A stretch of 64,000 nucleotides of DNA from JBEISR01 sp044337705 (GTDB lineage: Bacteria; Planctomycetota; Planctomycetia; Pirellulales; Pirellulaceae): positions 1-64,000 of the forward strand of contig JBIINB010000005.1 in the NCBI GenBank assembly GCA_044337705.1, given 5' to 3'. Shown here in pieces: positions 8,787 through 17,673 of the stretch. Numbering within the stretch: the stretch's first letter is position 1; each line of letters starts with the position of its first letter. A program made the translations under genes and the position numbers. The notes below the pieces were generated by a model that made no database searches, was not told the origin of the DNA, and saw nothing but the letters and a program-made list of their open reading frames with translations.

Positions 8787-11035
8787 AGAAATCGGTCGGC
8801 ATCGAAGGGATGACCTGTGCCGCTTGCTCGGCACGCATCGAACGTGTTGTCGGGCGCCTGCAGGGGGTGCGAAGCGTCGCGGTCAGCCTCCCGGGCGAGC
8901 AGGCGACGATCGAGTGGGATGAGGAACAGCTGGACTGGGCCACGATCTCGCACGTAATCGCAAAGGCCGGCTATGGAGTCGTTGAAAAAGCGGCTCCTGA
9001 TGAAGCGGCTCAACCATCCAACGAGCCACGTGGGATGCGGCAGTCGGCCCCCTTCCGGCGCTTTCTCAGCTCGCTCTTTTTCTCTCTGCCTCTGCTTGTT
9101 TTCTCCATGCTGCCGATGTTTTGGGACTCCTGGATGCAGCAGATGATGCGGTGGATGCCGATGCGATCCTGGGAGATCGCGTGCGCCCTTCTGGCTCTTG
9201 GCGCGATGCTACTTCCTGGCCGATCCATGATGACCAGCGGCCTCCGTAATTTGCTTCGCAACGAACCGGACATGAACTCTCTGATCGCCCTTGGTTGTTT
9301 GGCCTCCCTACTGCTCAGTGGCTGGGTCACCGCTTTCCCGATGGCGCTTCCACAGCATACTAGACATACCTATTACGAAACTCCTGCCATGCTGATCTCT
9401 CTCACCTTGCTGGGCAGGTGGCTGGAGTCGACGGCAAAACAAGCGACCGGAAAATCGCTTCAGGGTCTGCTTCGTCTGCAAGCCACTGAAGCTCGCATCG
9501 TCGATGCGGCTGGTGAACGAATGGTGCCGATCGGTCAGATCGTTCCAGGAACTTGGGTGATCGTTCGACCGGGGGAAAGAATACCGGTCGATGGGAAGGT
9601 AGAGCAAGGAAAAAGCGAGGTGGACGAGAGTCTGGTGACAGGGGAGTCGATGCCGGTGGTGCGCGGCGTTGGGGATGGCGTCATCGGAGGCACCCGGAAC
9701 GGAACAGGCGCCTTGAGCATTCGGACGCTGGCCAGTGGCGAGGCGGCGATGCTTTCGAGGATACGGCAGTGGATCGAGCACGCGCAGAACAGCAAACCGC
9801 CGATTCAGCGGCTGACGGATCGTATCGTTCCTTGGTTTGTCCATGGCATCCTGATCCTAGCAGCCATCACCTTTGTAGCGTGGATGTTGGTGCAGGGGTG
9901 GAACGGCTGGATCGAAGGCTGTGTTCATGCAATCGCCGTTCTGGTGGTTGCTTGCCCTTGTGCTCTGGGGCTGGCGACCCCGACCAGCTTGGTGGCTGGG
10001 ATTGGCAAGGGGGCTCAGTTGGGAGTTCTGTTTCGAGACGGCGCGGCTCTAGAGACGCTAAGTCATGTCGACTCGGTCGCGCTCGATAAGACCGGAACAC
10101 TGACCGAAGGCAAGCCGGTGGTTGCGGCATGGAAGGCAAGTAAAAATGAACCGATGGAGCGATGGTTGAGGGCTGCGGCGGCGATCGAGCAGCGGTCGGA
10201 GCATCCGCTGGCTATTGCGGTACTGGATTTGGCTCGAAAGCATGGACTTAGTTGGCCAGAAGCTCAGCGGGTTCAAGCAATCCCGGGGAAGGGGATTCAA
10301 GGAACGGTCGATGGACAGGGGGTGGCATTGGGGAGTCGCGCGTTTTTGGAATCGATCGGTAGCAGACTGGATGAAGAGATCGAAGGCAAGGCGACAACGG
10401 CCGATGAGCTGGGGACAGAACTGTGGATGGCTGTCGGTAACAAGCATGTGGCGACTCTGTGGATCGACGATGCGATAAGGCCGGAGTCGGCTGGTGTGAT
10501 CGAACGGCTGATAAGTGCCGGGATTGAGCCATCGCTGCTCAGTGGCGACAGGGAGGTGGCGGTGGAGCGGGTGGCGGTGGCGACAGGGATTGAATCCTTC
10601 CGTTGGCACTGTTCCCCTGAGGGCAAGGCAACTTGGATTCAAGAAAGGCAGCATTTGGGTAGGCGGCTGGCGTTTGTGGGGGATGGGCTGAACGATGGTC
10701 CCGCGCTAACACAGGCGGATGTTGGAATTGCGATGGGTAAAGGGACCGATTTGGCGATCGATACGTCGGACGTCGTGTTGATGGGAAGCGACTTGGCCAA
10801 GCTGCCAGTGGCGGTTGAGTTATCGCGGGCGACAATGGCCAATATTCGGATGAATTTGATTTGGGCTTTTGGATACAACCTGCTATTGATTCCCTTGGCT
10901 GCTGGGGCGCTGAAGCCATTGTTGGGCTGGCAGTTGACTCCCGTGCAGGCCGGGATCGCTATGACCGTATCGAGTCTGGCGGTTGTCTTCAATGCGCTCG
11001 GCTTGCGGCTTTGGTGGCACCCTAGGCAGGGGTGA
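8783..11035 (+). CDS. copA: Copper-translocating P1B-type ATPase
   Basis: A 750-residue heavy-metal P-type ATPase that exports Cu(I) using ATP. In order: one N-terminal HMA domain with GMTCAACS (Cys12, Cys15); transmembrane helices from about residue 95; the actuator domain with TGES; the transmembrane CPC motif at 391-393, the P1B-1 copper signature; phosphorylation motif DKTGT at 435-439 (Asp435); HP dipeptide at 474-475; hinge GDGLND at 633-638; and a final helix pair. The M7/M8 sequences YNLLLIPLAAG and MTVSSLAVVFNAL fit copper pumps. The start is GTG 8783, overlapping the copZ stop. Only one HMA is fused, the second metal-binding unit being the separate CopZ. No copper-responsive regulator gene is adjacent. 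Confidence 0.95.
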   Translation: MKKSVGIEGMTCAACSARIERVVGRLQGVRSVAVSLPGEQATIEWDEEQLDWATISHVIAKAGYGVVEKAAPDEAAQPSNEPRGMRQSAPFRRFLSSLFFSLPLLVFSMLPMFWDSWMQQMMRWMPMRSWEIACALLALGAMLLPGRSMMTSGLRNLLRNEPDMNSLIALGCLASLLLSGWVTAFPMALPQHTRHTYYETPAMLISLTLLGRWLESTAKQATGKSLQGLLRLQATEARIVDAAGERMVPIGQIVPGTWVIVRPGERIPVDGKVEQGKSEVDESLVTGESMPVVRGVGDGVIGGTRNGTGALSIRTLASGEAAMLSRIRQWIEHAQNSKPPIQRLTDRIVPWFVHGILILAAITFVAWMLVQGWNGWIEGCVHAIAVLVVACPCALGLATPTSLVAGIGKGAQLGVLFRDGAALETLSHVDSVALDKTGTLTEGKPVVAAWKASKNEPMERWLRAAAAIEQRSEHPLAIAVLDLARKHGLSWPEAQRVQAIPGKGIQGTVDGQGVALGSRAFLESIGSRLDEEIEGKATTADELGTELWMAVGNKHVATLWIDDAIRPESAGVIERLISAGIEPSLLSGDREVAVERVAVATGIESFRWHCSPEGKATWIQERQHLGRRLAFVGDGLNDGPALTQADVGIAMGKGTDLAIDTSDVVLMGSDLAKLPVAVELSRATMANIRMNLIWAFGYNLLLIPLAAGALKPLLGWQLTPVQAGIAMTVSSLAVVFNALGLRLWWHPRQG

Positions 11036-11216
11036 GGGGAGACAGTGGTTTCTCCTCCTTACCCAACTCCCCCCTTTCCGAGAGGTTCCGCAGCGGCGAG
11101 AATCGGTAAGAAGTCTTCGCTGTATGGGAAGAGTGCTGGCTTCTGTGAATCAGCGTTCATAGTTGCGATCGCGCACGGGGCGGAGGGACTTCCGAGCCTT
11201 TATATGAGGTCAGTTC

Positions 11217-11846
11217 ATGTTTTCCATCCAACAGTTGTTCAGCAAGGATGCGCGTTTTTTTGACATGCTGGAGCAAAGTGCGCAGGAGGCGCGGGCATCG
11301 GCGCAGCTGCTGATCGAGTTGCTGAAGGATCGCAAAACGGCTCGGCCTCTTGATCAATTCGCACTGGCTCGCAGCAAAGACCGGCGCATCACCGAGCAGA
11401 TACGCGAAGAACTTGTCAGCACCTTCGTAACGGGGATGGAAAGGGAGGATATCGACTCCCTGGCTCACGCCCTCTATCGGATCCCCAAGACGATTGAGAA
11501 ATTCGCCGAGCGATTCAATCTCGCCCCCCAGCGGCTGGAAGGTGTCGACTTCGGGCAGCAAATGGAATTGATCGATCGCGCGACGGCGACGATCTGCGAG
11601 ATGGTCGGGCACCTCCGGAAAATGCCTCCTCTTGAGACGATGAAGGCCCTGCTAGACCGGCTTCAGGCGATTGAAAGTGAAGCCGACGCGGTGATCATTC
11701 GACTGCTGGGAGAAGTCTACAGCGGCAAGTATGACCCGATTCAGGCGATGCTGGTGCGGGATCTATATGACCTTCTGGAGAAAGTGATTGATCGCTGCCG
11801 AGATGTAGGCAATGTTGTCTCCTACATCGCCATGAAGAACGCTTGA
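11217..11846 (+). CDS. DUF47 / PhoU-like phosphate transport accessory protein
   Basis: A 209-residue, all-helical cytoplasmic protein of the DUF47 (PhoU-like, TIGR00153) family. Visible signs are the helix pattern starting FFDMLEQSAQEARASA, the metal-site-like ESEADAVI near residue 160 and the DLYDLLEKVIDRCRDVGN stretch near the C-terminus. These proteins accompany PiT phosphate transporters and are thought to modulate them. It lies directly before a PiT gene, with the stop overlapping a possible TTG start and the preferred ATG 45 bases on, so the two form an operon. A 181-base gap separates it from copA, so a separate promoter is likely. Confidence 0.92.
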   Translation: MFSIQQLFSKDARFFDMLEQSAQEARASAQLLIELLKDRKTARPLDQFALARSKDRRITEQIREELVSTFVTGMEREDIDSLAHALYRIPKTIEKFAERFNLAPQRLEGVDFGQQMELIDRATATICEMVGHLRKMPPLETMKALLDRLQAIESEADAVIIRLLGEVYSGKYDPIQAMLVRDLYDLLEKVIDRCRDVGNVVSYIAMKNA

Positions 11847-11890
11847 TCCAGGCGTCGCTTTCGTTTCGTCTCTCTCCAGGTCATCCTCCC

Positions 11891-12997
11891 ATGACGCTCA
11901 TTCTTTGCGTGATTCTTGTCGCCTTGGTGTTTGAGTACATCAACGGGTTTCATGACACTGCCAATTCGATTGCCACCGTTGTCGCCACCAAGGTGCTGAG
12001 TCCGCGCCAGGCCGTCGCATTGGCGGCATTCACCAATCTGATTGGTGCCCTCTGGGGAACAGCCGTCGCAAAGACGATTGCGGCAGGGCTGGTTGATACG
12101 AAGGTAGTGACGCAGGAAGTGCTGCTTTGTGCGCTGCTGGGAGGTATCGTGTGGAACTTGGTGACGTGGTACTGGGGACTACCCTCCAGCTCCAGCCATG
12201 CACTGATCGGCGGACTGGTTGGGGCTTCCGTGGCGATGGCCAACAGTTGGAGCGTCGTGATATGGTCGCAACCTGACGCCGAGCATTGGTACAAGGGGAA
12301 GGGATTGCTTTGGAAGGTATTGGTGCCGATGTTCACTTCCCCTGCCCTCGGATTTCTGATTGGCTTTCTGCTGATGGGGATTTTGTATTTTCTGCTACGC
12401 AACTGGAAGCCCCGGTGGGTTTCATCGGTCTTTGGCCGAGCCCAGATGGTCAGTGCCGGTGCGATGGGATTCATGCACGGAACCAATGACGCTCAGAAGA
12501 CGATGGGCATCATCGCTCTGGCGCTCCTTGCCGGTACGACCGATGGTCAGTTCGACGGCCTTCCCCAATGGCTCAATTTCCTTCGTGTTGAAGTGCCTTC
12601 AGGGAGCAAGGATTTCGAGATTGCCATGTGGATCAAAGTCCTCTGTGCGGTGGTGATGGCGGCCGGTACGGCCGCCGGGGGCTGGCGGATCATCCGCACG
12701 CTGGGGCACAAGATGGTGCGACTTCAGCCGGTGCATGGCTTTGCGGCTGAAACCAGTTCGGCCTTCGTCATCGGTCTCGCTTCCTGGCTTGGCATCCCTG
12801 TCTCAACCACTCACAACATCTCCTCTGCCATCATGGGTGTGGGGTCGGCCAAGCGATTCAATGCGCTCAAGTGGACTGTGGTCGAACGGATGGCATGGGC
12901 CTGGATTCTGACGATTCCGGTGTCGGGTGGGATCGCGTATCTTTTGGTCAAGCTGCTTTCGGTAACCGGGGTGATTCTTCCTGCAGTCGCTTCATGA
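11891..12997 (+). CDS. pit: PiT family inorganic phosphate transporter
   Basis: A 368-residue membrane protein of the PiT family (low-affinity phosphate, cation-coupled). Both duplicated family motifs are present: FEYINGFHDTANSIATVVAT near the N-terminus and GFMHGTNDAQKTMGIIALAL in the middle, plus the SSSSHALIGGLVGA and VSTTHNISSAIMGVG loops. About ten hydrophobic segments are visible, with a cytoplasmic loop near residue 140. ATG 11891 is used since it starts the first helix; an in-frame TTG at 11843 overlapping the DUF47 stop would add 16 residues without a recognisable role. Its last six bases overlap the end of the convergent DUF1501 gene. Phosphate rather than sulfate is inferred from the DUF47 partner. 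Confidence 0.93.
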   Translation: MTLILCVILVALVFEYINGFHDTANSIATVVATKVLSPRQAVALAAFTNLIGALWGTAVAKTIAAGLVDTKVVTQEVLLCALLGGIVWNLVTWYWGLPSSSSHALIGGLVGASVAMANSWSVVIWSQPDAEHWYKGKGLLWKVLVPMFTSPALGFLIGFLLMGILYFLLRNWKPRWVSSVFGRAQMVSAGAMGFMHGTNDAQKTMGIIALALLAGTTDGQFDGLPQWLNFLRVEVPSGSKDFEIAMWIKVLCAVVMAAGTAAGGWRIIRTLGHKMVRLQPVHGFAAETSSAFVIGLASWLGIPVSTTHNISSAIMGVGSAKRFNALKWTVVERMAWAWILTIPVSGGIAYLLVKLLSVTGVILPAVAS

Positions 12998-14449
12998 CAA
13001 TAGCCCTTCAACCACCTCGCCATCGACGTTGGTTAGCCGTCGCTGGATCCCGTTGTGGTAGTAGGTCAACTTGCGGTGATCGATTCCTAACAGGTGCAAC
13101 ACAGTGGCATGGAAGTCCGGCCACGTCACCGGCCGCTCGACCGCCCTCCATCCCAACTCGTCAGTCGCTCCGTACGCACATCCTCCTTGAACACCGGCCC
13201 CCGCCATCCACGACGTGAAACCTTCCGGGTTGTGATCGCGGCCCAGCCCCTTGACTCCTTCTGGGGCGTTGGCGAAAGGGGTTCTCCCAAACTCGGTGGT
13301 CCAAAGCACCAGTGTTTGGTCGAGCAGACCGGAGCGGGCTAGGTCCTCCAGGAGTGCGGCGACGGGTTGATCGATGCGGAGTGCTTCGACGGCGTGGTCG
13401 GTTCGGCAGTCTTCATGGCTGTCCCATCCGTGGCGAGGCGATCCACCGAAGCAGCCGCCTGAAAAGATTTGGACAAATCGAACGCCTCGCTGAATCAGGC
13501 GGCGAGCAAGCAGGCAGCGTCGCGCTCCGTCCACCGTCTCGGGCCGATCGAATCCGTACAGCTTCAGCGTCTCCTTGTTCTCATCCGAGAAATTCAAAGC
13601 TTCCGGGATGGAGACCTGCATGCGTGCGGCCAGACGATACGCCTCGATGCGGGCGTCCAGCGCATCCCGGTCGGTGCGCCCGGAGGCATGGTTGCGATTC
13701 CAAGTTTCCAGCATTGCCAGCGCTTCCTGCTGAGCATGATCCGCAAGGGGAGTGCGTCCAAAAAGATTAGGGATGGGAGCGTCGGAGGCGCGAAGCAGGG
13801 AGCCTTGATGCTTGGCAGGCAGGAACCCCTGGCTCCAGTTGATCGCACCACCGCTGGGGAGACTTCGGCTGTCAGGCAGCACCACAAAAGTAGGGAGTGA
13901 GTCGTTTGCTGAGCCGAGTCCGAAGGAGAGCCAGCTGCCGAGCGATGGAAAGCCATTGGCTTGAAATCCGGAGAGCTGCTGGAAGGTAGCCGGTGTGTGA
14001 TTGGCCGTGTCCGCTTTCATCGAGTGGATCATCGCCAATCGGTCGACTTGCTTGGCCAGGTTCGGGAACAGATCGGAGACCCAGAGGCCGCTTGTCCCAT
14101 GTTGCCGAAACTTCCAATGGCTTTTGGCCAGCAGGCCAGCACTGCCAAAAAAGGTATCGGGCTTTTCGGACCCACCCAGCGCTTGCCCGTCTCGCTTCTC
14201 AAGTTCCGGTTTGTAGTCGAACGAATCGATCTGGCTGTATCCTCCCACAAGTGAGATATGGATCACCTGCTTGGCTTTGGGCGGTGATGGAAGGCCGGCA
14301 TTCGGATCGGGCGTGTCTGCGTGTAGCGGGCGATCGCGATCGAGCAGCGTCCAGAGTGCGGTCGAAGCCAGACCGCTTGCGGCGAAGCGGAGAAAGTCAT
14401 GGCGATTCGAGGATATGTTCGATTGGATACGAGCCGATTTATCTTGCAT
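12992..14449 (-). CDS. DUF1501 family protein (sulfatase-like fold)
   Basis: A 485-residue DUF1501 protein. The N-terminus has a twin-residue, Tat-like export region (NRHDFLRFAASGLASTALW), then the family marks: HISLVGGYSQIDSFDYKP, the NHTPATFQ stretch, WDSHEDCRTDH and TEFGRTPFANAPEG. The GRDHNPEGFTSWMAGAG segment near the C-terminus gives likely metal-binding Asp and His residues of an alkaline-phosphatase-like core. No substrate is established for the family. ATG 14449 is chosen because it overlaps the upstream gene's stop as TGATG, a coupled start; an ATG 18 bases earlier is possible. It forms the standard planctomycete pair with the PSCyt1/DUF1549/DUF1553 protein upstream. Confidence 0.92.
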   Translation of the reverse strand: MQDKSARIQSNISSNRHDFLRFAASGLASTALWTLLDRDRPLHADTPDPNAGLPSPPKAKQVIHISLVGGYSQIDSFDYKPELEKRDGQALGGSEKPDTFFGSAGLLAKSHWKFRQHGTSGLWVSDLFPNLAKQVDRLAMIHSMKADTANHTPATFQQLSGFQANGFPSLGSWLSFGLGSANDSLPTFVVLPDSRSLPSGGAINWSQGFLPAKHQGSLLRASDAPIPNLFGRTPLADHAQQEALAMLETWNRNHASGRTDRDALDARIEAYRLAARMQVSIPEALNFSDENKETLKLYGFDRPETVDGARRCLLARRLIQRGVRFVQIFSGGCFGGSPRHGWDSHEDCRTDHAVEALRIDQPVAALLEDLARSGLLDQTLVLWTTEFGRTPFANAPEGVKGLGRDHNPEGFTSWMAGAGVQGGCAYGATDELGWRAVERPVTWPDFHATVLHLLGIDHRKLTYYHNGIQRRLTNVDGEVVEGLLS

Positions 14450-17355
14450 CAGTCCACCGTGATCCATTCGTTCGTATTGAAAAGAAGTCGACAGACAACA
14501 GTCAGGCCGTGCCGAATTCTGAGATCGATGGCCTGTTCAAGTTCCGCGTCGGTAGGATCGCGCAAAAGCACTTGGCGCCATAGCTGCCGGATCTGTTCCC
14601 GCTGGTCGACTGCTTGCCGTTCCACCCTCTCGGCCAGCCGCTCGGATGCGACCTCCACCAGCGGCTCATTCCACATCGCCAACGCCTGCGAGGCGGTGGT
14701 GGTGCGGGTTCGGGTTGCAATGCTTGCCGAGGGATCGGGGCAGTCGAAGGAGTCGAGCAGTCCACTGCGATCGCCGCGGACACGCCATCGGTAGATGGTG
14801 CGCCGCGTTTGCGACGGCTCCCAGTCCTTGTCGAAACGATAGTAGTGCGCGGCACCAATAACATCGATCGCCACATCCCGATAGGGTGGACCATAGGGGA
14901 TTGGATCAAGTAGTCCGCTGGTAGCAAGGAGGCTATCTCGTAACTGTTCCGCATCCAAACGTTGCGGGTCACGACGAGCCAGCCAGCGATTGCTGCGATC
15001 GGATTCCAGCGTCGATGGATCCCGAGGCTGATTGGATTGGCGATAGGCTTTTGAAGTCACTAGAAGCCGATGAAGTTGTTTCAGTGAATAGCTTTGCTCA
15101 CGAAACCAGCAGGCGAGAAAATCGATCAGTTCGGGATGCGAAGGTTGGCCGCCTTGAAAGCCAAGGTCGTTCGGATGACGGGTCAGGGCCTGACCGAAGT
15201 GATGGTGCCAGACGCGATTGACGATAGCGCGATGGAACAGCGGATTGTCGCGGTGGGTAATCCATTGAGCGAAGCGGAACCGGCGGAGGGCTTCTTCGGA
15301 AAGGGGCTGTGCGGTGAGCGGCATCAAGGTCCAGGAGTCGACTCCTTCGGGAATCACCTGTATCGGTCCAGGCGTTACTTCATGCAGCGGTTGCAGCACA
15401 TCGCCGCGGCGAAGGACGCGAATTGGAGTAGAGGGCCGGGGTATATGACTGAAGACCTCCAATCCCTTCGCCGCCTGCTCCAACCGCTCAATTTCTAATC
15501 GCCACTGGTTCCACTGGGAATCGGTGGAGTCCGGGATTGGAGCAGAGGTCCCCGCATAGATCTGCACGGCCCATTGATTCGCTTGGTACTGGACTGCGTG
15601 CAGTGCATGAATTCCTTGATGATTCCATCCAGAGAGGCTCGCATTGAAATAGACCGGCAATTGGGTGGCCGCCTGTTTTCCAGAGTGCTGGGTGGGTTGC
15701 AAGCCATCGAAGGATTCCTCGAACACCAGCTTTCCGTCGCTTCGGACGATGCGAAGATGGTCTATGGCAGCTGAGAAACGATCGTTGGCGATCGCGGGGC
15801 CAAGCCATAACGTGGCGTTGCCAGCGCCATTGCCCCAGTAGTCGATCGTGTGCGTCGTGAATTCCTGGGTTTGCCCCGCCGTGATCCAGGATGGGGTGGT
15901 GAGCAGGTGATCTGCGAGCGAGTTTTTTTGCGAGTCCCAGAGGCGCAGCCAAAGGGAATCGCTTTCCTGTGTCGCTTGGTTGGGGTTCTCCCATACGGTG
16001 GGGGAGATTCGAATTTCCAATCGATAGCGGTCTCCGGGCCGGTTGGCACTTGCTGGTAACTTCGTCCAAAGGGCGTTGCTGGAGTCGATCAGGGAAGATA
16101 GACCAAGCTGTTCTGCCCGCTTCACCAGCTGGTGTCGCAGCAATGCGATCTGTCGATGCAAGGCCGAGGGATCCTTTTCGCGTGGAACCAAGGCGACTCC
16201 GTGCCCGACGCTGGAGATACTGGCTATCCATCGGTAGTAATCTTCAGCTGGGATTGGATCGAACTTGTGGTCGTGGCATCGAGCGCAGTGGATCGTCAAG
16301 CCAAGAATCGACTGACTGGCGACTGACGCAATTTCTTCCAGCTCCTGCTGGCGTACCGTCTCCTTCATTGCGTCGCTGACCCCAGCGACCGTGTTATGCG
16401 GGCCGGCCACCCAAAACCCAAGAGCAGCTGCTGCTTCGTAGCCGTCTGGGGTCAATCCATCGGCGGCCAATTGCATCTGAACAAATTCGTTGTATGACAA
16501 ATCGTGGTTGAGCGAACGAATGACCCAGTCGCGATAGTGCCACGCGTGATCGCGCGGCTGGTTGTATTCGAAGCCGTGGCTCTCGCCAAAGCGGACGATA
16601 TCGAGCCAATGCTGGGCCCAGCGTTCGCCGTAGTGGGGCGAGGAGAGGCATTGATCGACCAGCTCCAGCCAAGCTTCGTCGCTGGGGTCGCGTTCGAATG
16701 CCTGAATCACCTCGAATGTAGGTGGAAGGCCGATGAGGTCGTAGAACAATCGGCGAACCAGAACGCGCGCTGGTGCCGGTTCCGCCTGTTGCAATCCCTG
16801 CGATGCCAATGCCCGATCAATCCATTCGTCGACCGGATGGTGCTTGGCTTCGGACGTGAGCAGATCGGTCGATAGTTTGGGGAGTGGTTGAAAGGACCAC
16901 CAGTCGGTGCCGGCGCGGCGGTCGGTGGTGAAAGCGTAGCGGTTGAGGGCGTCTTTCGGATAGGGAGCACCCGCCAACAGCCATTGACGGATGATCCCTT
17001 TCTCCGAAGTGGAAAGAGGATCCTCAGGAGGCATTTCGTTCGATTCGATCTGCGTCCACAGTCGACTTGCCATCGGGGATGCAATATCGATCGCCGCGCC
17101 GGAAGTGCCGCCGTCAAGTGCAGCGGAATGGGATGAAAGATCGAGTCCTCCTTCGGGCTCCGTTCCTGCGTGACAGGTCAGGCAGCGGGTGACGATCAAA
17201 CGAACGGCCCCGGGAGGTTGGGCCTGGGCGGCGGATGGAGAAGCCTGCCAGAAGAAAGTGGGCCAAATACCTGCCAGCCAGGGAAGGAATGAATAAAGAA
17301 ACAACGGGGTACTGAGTTGTAGGGGCGAAAATCGCGTTGGTGATTTTCGTTTCAT
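14449..17355 (-). CDS. PSCyt1/DUF1549/DUF1553 cytochrome c-like protein
   Basis: A 968-residue exported planctomycete protein. ATG 17355 has AAAGG upstream and opens a long signal segment (residues about 1-45). A single CxxCH haem-binding motif, CLTCH at residues 58-62, marks the PSCyt1 domain. DUF1549 follows (about 130-350, with LFYDLIGLPPT and ERWAQHWLDIVRFGES) and includes a second CARCH motif, HCARCHDHKFDPI. A beta-rich jelly-roll-like insert (about 430-580) separates it from DUF1553 (about 650-950, with NRVWHHHFGQALT and LDAEQLRDSLLA). The role is unknown; extracellular redox chemistry on polysaccharides is often proposed for such proteins. The stop is coupled to the DUF1501 gene. The frame is open to 17637, but the extra N-terminus lacks homologous character. 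Confidence 0.93.
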   Translation of the reverse strand: MKRKSPTRFSPLQLSTPLFLYSFLPWLAGIWPTFFWQASPSAAQAQPPGAVRLIVTRCLTCHAGTEPEGGLDLSSHSAALDGGTSGAAIDIASPMASRLWTQIESNEMPPEDPLSTSEKGIIRQWLLAGAPYPKDALNRYAFTTDRRAGTDWWSFQPLPKLSTDLLTSEAKHHPVDEWIDRALASQGLQQAEPAPARVLVRRLFYDLIGLPPTFEVIQAFERDPSDEAWLELVDQCLSSPHYGERWAQHWLDIVRFGESHGFEYNQPRDHAWHYRDWVIRSLNHDLSYNEFVQMQLAADGLTPDGYEAAAALGFWVAGPHNTVAGVSDAMKETVRQQELEEIASVASQSILGLTIHCARCHDHKFDPIPAEDYYRWIASISSVGHGVALVPREKDPSALHRQIALLRHQLVKRAEQLGLSSLIDSSNALWTKLPASANRPGDRYRLEIRISPTVWENPNQATQESDSLWLRLWDSQKNSLADHLLTTPSWITAGQTQEFTTHTIDYWGNGAGNATLWLGPAIANDRFSAAIDHLRIVRSDGKLVFEESFDGLQPTQHSGKQAATQLPVYFNASLSGWNHQGIHALHAVQYQANQWAVQIYAGTSAPIPDSTDSQWNQWRLEIERLEQAAKGLEVFSHIPRPSTPIRVLRRGDVLQPLHEVTPGPIQVIPEGVDSWTLMPLTAQPLSEEALRRFRFAQWITHRDNPLFHRAIVNRVWHHHFGQALTRHPNDLGFQGGQPSHPELIDFLACWFREQSYSLKQLHRLLVTSKAYRQSNQPRDPSTLESDRSNRWLARRDPQRLDAEQLRDSLLATSGLLDPIPYGPPYRDVAIDVIGAAHYYRFDKDWEPSQTRRTIYRWRVRGDRSGLLDSFDCPDPSASIATRTRTTTASQALAMWNEPLVEVASERLAERVERQAVDQREQIRQLWRQVLLRDPTDAELEQAIDLRIRHGLTVVCRLLFNTNEWITVD

Positions 17356-17673
17356 GATTAGCCTTTCCATTGCGCCTTGGTATTTGCCGAGACCTTTGGC
17401 TTGGATGGCGGGCCTTCGCGGCTTTGACTTGGATTCTAGAAGTATACAACGCCCCTTGTGATGACTTGGCATTTTCGTGCCCCTGGGGTCCACGCTCGCA
17501 CAACTTAATTTCAAGTCGCCAAAAGGTGGCTGAATTCGGGGGGGATACGGTTTTAACGGTCCGGTCTTTCGTTGCAGAGGATGGCATAATTCCGGTACAT
17601 TGAGGGGGTAAGTCCGAGCCTGGCACGGTCGTGACAAGCCGATAGGTAACTTATTTTACCCGTTGAGATCAGC
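17356..17673. other. Divergent promoter region
   Basis: 318 bases between the PSCyt1 gene (minus) and the dockerin protein gene (plus), which must hold both promoters. I see no well-spaced minus-35/minus-10 pair and no operator-like repeat. Confidence 0.45.
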